Shown here piece by piece: positions 1 to 8,623 of a DNA stretch of 64,000 nucleotides. Positions within the stretch are counted from its first letter, which is position 1. Each line of letters opens with the position of its first letter. Below the pieces are notes generated by a model. The model saw nothing but the letters and a program-made list of their open reading frames with translations, did no database searches and was not told where the DNA came from. The stretch covers positions 19,413,631 through 19,477,630 of the forward strand of contig CM053802.1 in assembly GCA_028671895.1 (NCBI GenBank). The letters run 5' to 3'. The DNA comes from Oenanthe sinensis (Eukaryota; Streptophyta; Magnoliopsida; Apiales; Apiaceae). The position numbers and the translations under genes are program-made.

Positions 1-1362
1 AGGAATCTGATGATGAAGAGGAGGAAGAATTTGAGAACTTAACTCTAATGGCAAACTCTGGAGAAGAATCACATCCTTCATCAAGACAGGTACATTTTCT
101 TACTACTATTGATATGATTGCATCTCAGTACAAGAAAATTGTTGAAAGTGTAAGTCCTGAAATCTTTAATATTCATACAAGCATGCTAGCTTCTAATGAA
201 GAGATTGTTAAACTGACAAATGCTAATGAATTATTAAAGTTTAAAAATGAAAAACTAGAACTAAGACAGAATGCTTTTGAGTCCTTACAGCAAGAAAATG
301 AGTTTCTAAAGAACAAGGTAGTTTGTGCTTTTCAGATTGAGGAGTTTCTCAAAAAACATATAAGTGAAAATGAACTTAAAATCAAAGCCTACAAAAATTC
401 TTTTTCATTGTTAAAATCTTACCATGCTGATAATATTAAAAATTAAAAGGTAGGTATATGATTTAACTATGAGAAGAAAAATAGCAAGAAGCATGTGGTA
501 GAGGAGGACACTATTCTGGATAAACTTACTGTCAGACCCTCTATACTTAAGAATGTAAAGAAGCCAATGTTTAAAAAAGCTGAGTTTGAATTTGATGAGG
601 AATCTTTAATTCTTAAACAAATTCTAAATGATTAGGACTATGTTACTATTACACAAAACTCTAGGTCAAAAGATACTGTCAAACTCCCCAAGACAGTTGA
701 TTTTAACCTTGACAATACTCAGGGTCTAGAATATGCTGTCAATACTAGCAAGACGGAAAGTTCAGAAGTTGTTGTCAAGTCAGTAAGATTAAAACATACT
801 ATCAAGACAGTTTCATCTAAACCTACTGTCAACACTAGTAAGACAATAACTTCTAAACCTACTGCTGTGAAAACCAAGAAGAATAGGAATAAATATGAAA
901 AATGATTATGGCCATATTCTTAATGCTCCAAGAAATTGTGTAACAACTATGGGTCTTTTAGTCATTTAACTCATGCATGTACCAAGAGTAAGTCTGAAGT
1001 AAAACATGTCATATCTGTTAATGGAAACTTGCATAGTACTCCTTTGTTAAATAGACAAGTATCTCATTATGAAAATTTGATTACATGCCCTGTAAATTAA
1101 ATATGTTGAACATCTGTTTGAACATGCCTATTGTTTCCAATGATGTATGCATACATAAGTTAGTCAAAACTGAGAAGGCAAAGACTCCAAGCCCTCCTAA
1201 AGCTAGAATGGGAAAGCCACCCAAAACCAAGTATCAAATCTAAATGGGTGGCCATAGGAGTCATGCTAAAAGCTGATGAAAGAAAACCAACTAATCCTAC
1301 CTTAAACTGTGATTTGGCTATGCCAAATGGACCCAATGAGAATTGGGTACCAAAAGTAACTT
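1..1362 (+). pseudogene. Element B gag remnant (C-terminal half)
   Basis: An open stretch at 48-446 encodes a coiled-coil region that aligns by eye with the gag of element A (shared FNIHTSMLAS and KNEKLEL). Downstream, stop codons break the frame. A zinc-knuckle-like Cys/His segment survives near 925-980, and the gag terminus GPNENWVPKVT at about 1330-1362 matches the end of element A gag (GPNQIWVPKKK). The nucleocapsid-type Gag would have packaged element RNA. It is non-functional here. The stretch at 650-870 is rich in CTGTCAA/TTGACAG motifs that recur in this element's LTR. Confidence 0.8.
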
Positions 1363-1730
1363 GAAAACATTGCATTGCAGGGCAACAAGAAAAATAAAAG
1401 AATCATGTAGATTATTGACAGTGGATGTTTAGGACATATGACTGATGATAGAGGCCTGCTATCATAGTTCAAGGAAATGGTTATCCCATGTGTAACCTTT
1501 GGTGACAACAACATTGGTTTCACAATTGGATATGACATACTGGAAGTTGGTAACTTGAAGATTGAGAAAATTGCTCTAGTGAATGGTTTGAAGCACAATC
1601 TATTGAGTGTTACTCAATTTTGTTAGAAAGGTTTCAAAGTTGAGTTTGATCAAGACAGATGCTCAATTGTCAACAAGAAAATGGGAGAAGAAGTTCTTCA
1701 AGGAGTAAGGAAAGGAAACTTATTCATTGC
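1363..1730 (+). pseudogene. Element B pol remnant, protease part
   Basis: The translation contains the copia aspartic-protease signature (WIIDSG) followed by the usual HMT box at about 1415-1445, then the VTFGD and LLSVTQF blocks. In-frame stops at several places, for example where LLSVTQFC is followed by TAG near 1624, show decay. The frame is cut exactly at 1730 by element A; it continues at 15985 after the ATTGC duplication. Confidence 0.85.
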
Positions 1731-3072
1731 TGTTAGGTCCAAAATCATCATAGAAGGGGGGGTTGAATATGATGTTGTAGATTTTCAACTTTGTTTTGCG
1801 GAAGTGTTTGTGTTTTTATATGATATGAGCTTGGCAGTAAATAAAACACAAAGCTGGGAAATAACAAGTTATTATTAAATCCCTGGGGTGCTACAAATCT
1901 AATCAAATGATTAGCTGCAGTGGGTTCAAAATAATATTACAACAATTACAGTTGGGAGATATAAATGAGTGTCTTTAATGGAGCTTCCCGGCTGTATTTG
2001 TTGATAGCTTGAAGATGATAACCAATTAAAACAATTGATTTGAACCCATATATATTTGCAGTCTTCTTGGAATTTAATTCCACAATTGCTTAAGTCCTGA
2101 GTGGCGCCTACACAGTGGTAATGGTGTAAAGGCGCCACTTGAGGCTTGTTGAGGCTGAAGTCTTGAGTTGCGCCGAGTATGTGAGTTGCGCCTCTACTCT
2201 GTAAGCCCTGTGTTGGCGCCACTTACTGCCTTAGAATATTTTTCCTTTGCGCCTTAACTTATTTGTTGCGCCTATACAGTAGTTCCCCTGTATAGGCGCC
2301 ACACACACTTCGCCTTAGAATTTCCTTGCGCCTGGAGTAGTTATGTTGCGCCTGCACACTGAGTTCCTAGTGCAGGCGCCACTCACCACTTAGATTCTAA
2401 GTGCAGCTATTTTCTTGTGCTTTGTTAGTTTAGTTGCGCCTACACTCATTGCACTGTGTAGGCGCCACTCATACTTCCCTTAGACATTTCTTGCACCTTG
2501 GAAATATATGTTGCGCCTCTCCATTGCTTCAAGAGTATTAATGCCACCAAATGCAGTAATACTTGCCTTAGCATATTTCTTGAATTCTTCAAGTAATTAC
2601 CACTTTGCTTCACTCTTTTGGCTTGGCTTGTTCAACTGATTTTCTTCTGATTAATTAAGATAATTCTCTTCTTGTTGTGCTGACGCTTAGTGCACTGGTC
2701 TGGTTCACAAACGACTAACACTTGAATGAATTTCCTTAATCTCTGTTCTGTTTCAGCTGATAAACCCTGGACTTTTGCATTGCTTCTTATCACTGAAACC
2801 CTTAGACAATTACACATGGATCACTGCTCTGTCTTTAGTATGAAGTCTTCTGAACTCTTATTTGTCACTGAGGCTTGAACATGTTAATGAACTTCTATCC
2901 CTGACGTTCAGTAATTCTTCTAACTTGAATGTACAACAATGATGAATGTATTATCTTCTTGATTATGTCCTTCTGGATTCCTGTGCTGCATATTAGTATT
3001 ATTTGTCTGTCTTTGTTTCTTAGTTGAGTTATTGTTATCACTATTACATACTACGTTACATTATGCTTTACA
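1731..3072 (-). repeat. Element A 3' LTR (left copy)
   Basis: It runs from TGTTAGGTCC to GCTTTACA on the + strand, so on the element strand it starts TGTAAAGC and ends CCTAACA. It contains six hairpin-forming GGCGCC inverted repeats at about 2099-2140, 2187-2224, 2265-2303, 2346-2383, 2433-2469 and a decayed one at 2511-2549. A TATATAT box follows at about 2048-2055 on the element strand. The 98-codon ORF inside is non-coding LTR sequence. Confidence 0.95.
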
Positions 3073-3086
3073 ATCTCCCCCTATTT
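3073..3086 (-). other. Element A polypurine tract
   Basis: On the - strand the sequence AAATAGGGGGAGAT directly abuts the 3' LTR start TGTAAAG. A purine run at this place is the expected plus-strand DNA primer for reverse transcription. Confidence 0.9.
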
Positions 3087-3263
3087 GATTGAGAGAGATC
3101 GACAAGCAAATCCTGTGAGAGGATAACTCAACTGATACTTACAAGAAAAAGTAAAGTGCAGAAAGACAGTAAATAATATTAATTACATTCTGGATTAGAT
3201 ATTACATTTCCAGATTTCTTTGTGTATAAAAGAAGTTTGTTCCTTTAGCCTGAACAAATAAAT

Positions 3264-6200
3264 CTATGATCTTCTGCTTCTTTGTACTGTGTCTTGTTTT
3301 TGCTTAGACCTCGTTTCAGAGTAGTGCTTCCTCAGCTCTTCTTCCTTTTGCTCTAACCTTGCCTTTACCAAATCTCTTGCTTCTACTTCAAGAGTGTTAA
3401 CTGGAGGTGGATCTTCTAGCTTCTTTAATATCTCAGTAAGAAACGCCGTTGAATTCATTTTGGAGATTGACTCGAAGGCCAGAGATTGCCTCTTTGTAAA
3501 CACGAACACTGTTATCCTTTTCGGAAAGCCTTTTACTCTGTCAGTGTCGTGCATTGACTCTTCTGCCAGTTTCTCCCTTAGTGTATCTTCAATTATCCTC
3601 AAAGCCTTCTTGTCTGATTTGACAGTGGATCTTTTTACCCTTGAGAAGACTTTTCGAATAACCTCAGAGTTGTTTCTTTTGAGCTTTGATAATTCTTTCC
3701 TCCTGATCACACCATCCTTCTTGAGTAGTAAGTATTTTATTCCATTTGAGTCAGTGTGAGTGCAAGGTTCAGAGTCTGAGATGGATTCGAGTACTTCTGT
3801 GCCGTCATCTTTTCTAACAAACACTGGATCTTGGTAGTATCTGGACGTCTCCAAAAGATATCTTCCTGAAGTTTGAATTGCTCTGTTCAGCCTGAATGCA
3901 TAGATCAACTCAGCAGCATTAAGGTCTTCTGCAGTTCTGTTCTTCTTACTCCTGAGTTTTCCCTCTACATACTGCATGAACAAGAGATGGCTTGAGTCCA
4001 AACACTCGTCTGACAAAGTTAAGTTGTGAAGAGTTGTTGCTTTGTAGTACTTGACAACTGGAGGCTTTTCAAATGCTTCAACACCGATCTCCATTATCTT
4101 CTTTTCAATCATGTCTCTCAGTATCTCATTTGTTCTGTGCCCTCCAAAGATGACTTTCCTCTTCAGCACATACAACTCTACTATATTCATCTTTTCAAAG
4201 CTCTTTGTCGACAGAACCCTCGACCCCAGTGATGTTGAATTTAGGTGCATCTTCCAGCCATTTTTAAGTGCACTGACTGACACACTTGAAATTTCCTCGG
4301 ACAGCATGGAGTAGAATTCATGAACATCTTCAAATTTGTCCTTCATGGTTCTGAAGAGATCAAGGACTTCTCTGTCTTTCTTATTAGAAAGGGATAGCTC
4401 CTTCTTCTTGAGCAAGTTCCTTGCTTCATCCCAATCAGGACCTACTTTTGCTTCTATGTCCTTCACTCTGTTCCTCCTTTCAATTGCTTGCTGCACTCTC
4501 TTCCATTTTCTCTTTACTAAGTCCTGAGCTTCGGATACACCTCTCGTAATGACTTCATCCACACCAACTAGAAGACAGTCATTATCGAAGGCATATTCTT
4601 CAGCAAACTCCTCTTCGACGTCTATCCCTTCAGCCTGTACAGTCTTCTCTATCTCAGCTTCAGTAGGAATATCCATTGGCACATAGGGTTCAAAGATTTC
4701 TCCTTCTTCAAGTTGCCTCGCTCCAGGCCTATAGAAGAAATCCATCTCCCCCTGAGCTGTATATTCCATTATCATTGCAGCTCCAACATCTTTTTCTTGT
4801 GCTAATCTCTCCCCCTCAGTTGGGTTATCCTCCCTTCTGATCGGAGTAATCTGAGCTGTTGGAGTTGATTGAGTAGAGACAGGAGCCTTCTGAGCCAGCA
4901 GCTGTTGAGCTAGATCTTTGAGTTCTTTCATTTCAGATCGCTGCTGCTCTTGCACTTCCAAGATTTTGCTTAAAGAATGATGAATTTCAGTAACCTGGGC
5001 TTCCAGATTTAGAATCCTTTGGCTATGTGCAGTGTGTGTATTGTGTGGGGTGAATATTTGGTCAGTGGGTGTCTCACTCCTCACTGGAACTGTTTGAGCA
5101 CGACCCTCAACACTCACACTTGGCTGATCGGGGTCAGGGAATTGAAGATCACTTAGGTTAAATGTTTCACTCATTATAGCATCCATATCTTCAATACCTG
5201 CAAGAAAATCCCTATCCCTTCTATGGGTAGGTTGCCTCTCCGCCTGACCACTGTGGGTGGGGAGAACTCCTTTTTCAGGAACTGGGGAGTTTAGACCCAG
5301 TGTGGTCACCACTATTGATTCTGTAATGATTGGCAATATAAAAGAATCAGTGATGCCAGCTGAAGCCATTGAAGGCATTACCTGTCCAGAGACACCCTGA
5401 ACAGGTTCTACTACCGAAGTAGCAGATACTCTATTAATAGAGTCCACATCCCTTCTATGGGTGTGTTGTCCCTCCACCTGACCTGTAGAGGTGGGGAGGA
5501 CCTCCGTTGAAGGAGCTGGACTTGGAATTTCCAGGGGGGTCACCACCTCAGGCAATGTAATATGTGACAAGTAAGAGCCTGTGATGCCCCGCGAAGCCTG
5601 TGAAGGCATTTCCACTTGAAGTGGTGGTGCTGTTGACACAGCTTCTCCTTGAATGGAGACCTCTTCCCTTCTATGGGAGAGTTGCCTTTCCACTTCACCC
5701 ACTTGGGGAGGGAAAACATCCTTAATAGGATCTGGAGATGTTAAGTCCAGGGGGGTCACCACATTTGACAATGTAATGAATGGCTCGTGAGAGTCAGTGA
5801 TGCCCCCTACTGTCTGTGAAGACAGAGTCTGAATTGGATCAACCAAAACAGTACAAGCTACTGAAGTAGCGGATGTTACAACCTCTGTTTCTCTTTCCGG
5901 ACCTTTCAGGATTTTATCAATTTCAGAATTTAGGTTACGAAGAAAAAGAAGGTGTTCAGAGATTGGAGAATCAGGTTCCTGTCTCACAGATGCCTTTGGC
6001 TTAAAATCCATTTTACGACGTTTTTGAGAAGGCAGAGCTGTAGGGGATATTTGAAAAATGTCCTGATCCGGTTGAGAAACGGTCCTATCATCTATTTCAT
6101 GGGTTCTTTTTCTGGTTGGAGGTGATGAAGGATCTGTTTGTTGTTCTCTGGCATTGGTTAGAACTGGTGGGTTGCCAAGTTCATTGCCAGCTTCAATGGC

Positions 6201-7400
6201 CACTGAGGGCTCTAGTGTGTGCATTGCCGTTTGAGGCACAGATGGAGATATTGTGACATGTTCATCTGGAAGAAAAGCAGAGAGGTCAAAGTAAAGAAGT
6301 GAACCTTCATCCATACCTTCATCAGACATGCTAGGGATGTATACATCTGTAGCTTGAGGTTCTTCTTCTACTTCTGGCTCAACCACTATCTCCTCTGTTG
6401 GATTTTTAGGGGAATTCCTTTGTTCTTCTTCAGGAACAGGTTCTTGCTCATTTTCAGAATCAGCTTCTTCCATATCTTCATTTTCATTATCAGAGCCTGA
6501 TTCTTCTTCTTCTTCCATTGCTGCTGAGCTTCCAGAACCACTTGAAGTTTCAGCTTCACTGTCCTCTTTAGAGATTGATGCTTCTTCTTCTTCATCTTCA
6601 TTAACCTGTCTCAGAAGAGCAACAAAATCCCTTATGGGTTCAGTCATAGGTGCAGGAGCATACCTATTTGGATAGTCAGCCTCATTCTTTAATAGCATAA
6701 TTGTTCTGAACTGTAGAGAGGGTGACTCTTCCATTTGACTGTTCTGAAACAATTGAAGTTGATCAGCTTCAAGAACTTCATTTAGTACCAGCTGTAGGAA
6801 TCTTGGATACAAACAGAAGTTTTCCATCTTTGCCTGATTCTTCAAGATCTCAGCCATGATCAACTTGCCAAAGTTAATTCTGGAGCCAGTAGCTACTGCA
6901 TATCCAATCACCTTGTTGAACTGAGTAATGCCATGGAATCCACCTGTCTTTGGTGCAAAACCATGAGATAGGATGTTGAAGAACAGATTCCATTCCTTTG
7001 GCAGGTGATTTTTGTAAATCTTCTTTGGAAGATTTGTGTTCTCTCTGGTGCAGTGCAGGAACATGAAAAAGTTATCTAGATCTGCCTGACATGGGTCCTC
7101 CTCAAGGTTCTCAGAAGGTAGATGCAGTGCTCTATTTATGTCAGCTTCTGTGATCGGCACCCTTTGCTTCTGAAGTTTAAAAGTGAAGCTCAGGATCCCA
7201 TCTGCAGACGTGTCTAAAGCAGACCTGTATACCTGTCTTAGAAGATTTCTATTCAAAGGAACAGAGGTAGTTAGTGCATAACTGACTATTGAATTTTCAT
7301 TTAAAAATCTAGCCCAGTTACCTAAGTCCCCTGCCTCAGTCCAATCATCTACTAAAATGGATAAATAATTAGTCTTTTTAATCTCAAAATGACTCCCCAT
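3264..7400 (-). CDS. Element A third ORF, Sirevirus env-like protein of unknown function (1378 aa)
   Basis: This long open frame begins with ATG at 7400, 1.2 kb after the end of pol. The first 230 residues form a compact globular-looking region that is recognisably related to the third ORF of element B. Residues about 270-380 are very acidic (Glu/Ser runs). The middle third is low-complexity Pro/Ser/Thr with a repeated motif RRxxD/E next to Val-Thr-Pro-Leu blocks, seen four times. A coiled-coil-like stretch lies near residue 800, and the last 450 residues are Lys/Glu-rich and helical. I see no signal peptide and no obvious membrane span, so the usual label env-like rests on position, not on visible envelope features. 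It is preceded by its own motif array and TATA box at 7846-8182. Confidence 0.85.
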   Translation of the reverse strand: MGSHFEIKKTNYLSILVDDWTEAGDLGNWARFLNENSIVSYALTTSVPLNRNLLRQVYRSALDTSADGILSFTFKLQKQRVPITEADINRALHLPSENLEEDPCQADLDNFFMFLHCTRENTNLPKKIYKNHLPKEWNLFFNILSHGFAPKTGGFHGITQFNKVIGYAVATGSRINFGKLIMAEILKNQAKMENFCLYPRFLQLVLNEVLEADQLQLFQNSQMEESPSLQFRTIMLLKNEADYPNRYAPAPMTEPIRDFVALLRQVNEDEEEEASISKEDSEAETSSGSGSSAAMEEEEESGSDNENEDMEEADSENEQEPVPEEEQRNSPKNPTEEIVVEPEVEEEPQATDVYIPSMSDEGMDEGSLLYFDLSAFLPDEHVTISPSVPQTAMHTLEPSVAIEAGNELGNPPVLTNAREQQTDPSSPPTRKRTHEIDDRTVSQPDQDIFQISPTALPSQKRRKMDFKPKASVRQEPDSPISEHLLFLRNLNSEIDKILKGPERETEVVTSATSVACTVLVDPIQTLSSQTVGGITDSHEPFITLSNVVTPLDLTSPDPIKDVFPPQVGEVERQLSHRREEVSIQGEAVSTAPPLQVEMPSQASRGITGSYLSHITLPEVVTPLEIPSPAPSTEVLPTSTGQVEGQHTHRRDVDSINRVSATSVVEPVQGVSGQVMPSMASAGITDSFILPIITESIVVTTLGLNSPVPEKGVLPTHSGQAERQPTHRRDRDFLAGIEDMDAIMSETFNLSDLQFPDPDQPSVSVEGRAQTVPVRSETPTDQIFTPHNTHTAHSQRILNLEAQVTEIHHSLSKILEVQEQQRSEMKELKDLAQQLLAQKAPVSTQSTPTAQITPIRREDNPTEGERLAQEKDVGAAMIMEYTAQGEMDFFYRPGARQLEEGEIFEPYVPMDIPTEAEIEKTVQAEGIDVEEEFAEEYAFDNDCLLVGVDEVITRGVSEAQDLVKRKWKRVQQAIERRNRVKDIEAKVGPDWDEARNLLKKKELSLSNKKDREVLDLFRTMKDKFEDVHEFYSMLSEEISSVSVSALKNGWKMHLNSTSLGSRVLSTKSFEKMNIVELYVLKRKVIFGGHRTNEILRDMIEKKIMEIGVEAFEKPPVVKYYKATTLHNLTLSDECLDSSHLLFMQYVEGKLRSKKNRTAEDLNAAELIYAFRLNRAIQTSGRYLLETSRYYQDPVFVRKDDGTEVLESISDSEPCTHTDSNGIKYLLLKKDGVIRRKELSKLKRNNSEVIRKVFSRVKRSTVKSDKKALRIIEDTLREKLAEESMHDTDRVKGFPKRITVFVFTKRQSLAFESISKMNSTAFLTEILKKLEDPPPVNTLEVEARDLVKARLEQKEEELRKHYSETRSKQKQDTVQRSRRS

Positions 7401-8623
7401 TTAATCAAAAATGAAAAGTAATTTTTAATAATTAAAAGTACTAATTAAAATCAAATAATTTTAGTAAAATTTTGAACTACAACCCTAATTTCAAAAATTA
7501 CTTGAATTTTCTTAAAAATTAACAATATAATAACTTGCTAGTAATTTTTAGCACACTTTAATTTTATTAAAATTTTTAATCGATTAAACACTATTAAACA
7601 GTAGACAAATTGTTCGAATTTTATGAAAATGGTGAATTTTAAAACCTTGACCAAAATGTATGAGACCACTTGGAAAAGGAAGATATGGTTATGGGTATCA
7701 CAAAACTGGTCTAGGATTAAAAATCGGACAACAATTGGCCAAGATATGTTCGATTAAAAAAAAATGGATCTGAGTTATTTGTTCTTGCGCCTCTAGAGTG
7801 TGTCGACTGTATGTATAATAAAAGGCAACAAAAACAATACTCAAGTATTTATAGGCGCAGCAATTCAGAAAAAAAATTATGTGAAGTGCTGAGTGGCGCT
7901 TGCACAGAGGTTGCCCTGTGTAGGCGCCACTTAACTAGCTAGCGCCACTAGAAGTGAAAAATTGACTAAGTAATTTTTGAGTGGCGTCTGTACAGTGGTT
8001 ACACTGTATTGGCGCCACTTGAGTTAAAAACATAACTTAGCAAATTTTTGACTCAAGGAAATACTTATGTTGCGCCTTCACAGTGGTTACACTGTGTTGG
8101 CGCCACTTGAATTTCAACCAAGTAAAAATTCTAAGTCCATATGTTGCGCTTATACAGTGAGTTAGCTGTATAGGCGCCACTTGGCACTTGGACGAATTTT
8201 CAAGTGTTCTCAAATTTTGCTACTAATTTCACAAAATATTCATTAATAACAATAATAACATTAATTGTTAAAATTATTATTATAAATAAATTATGCTTCT
8301 TATTATTTTACTTTTATTTTAAATAAAAGAATAAATATAAATATTCATTCTTTTTATTTAAAATAATTTCAAATAATATTTAAATAAATAAGTGCCAAGA
8401 ATTTATCAATTAAATACAAGCACTTAAATATTTTTTAAGATCAAAATTAAATAAATACCAGATTAATAAATTAAGCAGGCATGCACAAGGTATTTATCTA
8501 AAATTTAATCTTAACAGCTGGAAAATGATTTTTGGTAGATAAATTCACAAGTCCTAAGAATATTGAAATTAATCAACCAGTGAATTTATCAGCTTCAAAT
8601 TGAAGTTTTTGATTACCAACTTG
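7401..8623 (-). promoter_or_regulatory. Element A pol/third-ORF spacer: hairpin array plus TATA box
   Basis: This 1.2-kb non-coding spacer holds four GGCGCC-based inverted repeats (7891-7932, 7979-8020, 8069-8109, 8143-8182) and a weaker half site near 7785. Each has a TTGCGCC or GTGGCGCC arm, then a CAGTG-type tract, a short loop and the complementary arm ending GGCGCCACTT. The same hairpin type occurs six times in the LTR. On the transcribed strand a TATAAATA box (7846-7853) follows 38 bp after the last hairpin, 446 bp before the ATG of the third ORF. The remainder, about 8200-8600, is very AT-rich. I infer an internal promoter. Confidence 0.6.
7846..7853 (-). promoter_or_regulatory. TATA box of putative internal promoter, element A
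   Basis: TATAAATA on the - strand, immediately downstream of the hairpin array and upstream of the third ORF. The placement mirrors the LTR, where a TATATAT box follows the same hairpin array at a similar distance. Confidence 0.5.

Noticed and set aside
1926..2222. 98-codon open frame on the - strand in the LTR, with an identical copy at 14833-15129
   Set aside because: It is identical because the LTRs are identical. It runs through the hairpin array and has no protein-like pattern.
2099..2549. Regularly spaced palindromes resembling a CRISPR array
   Set aside because: Spacing and arms vary, the host is a plant, and the motif belongs to an LTR with a second copy in the same element.
3394..4527. 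Open frames on the + strand within the third ORF of element A
   Set aside because: They are antisense shadows of the 1378-codon frame and have biased composition only.
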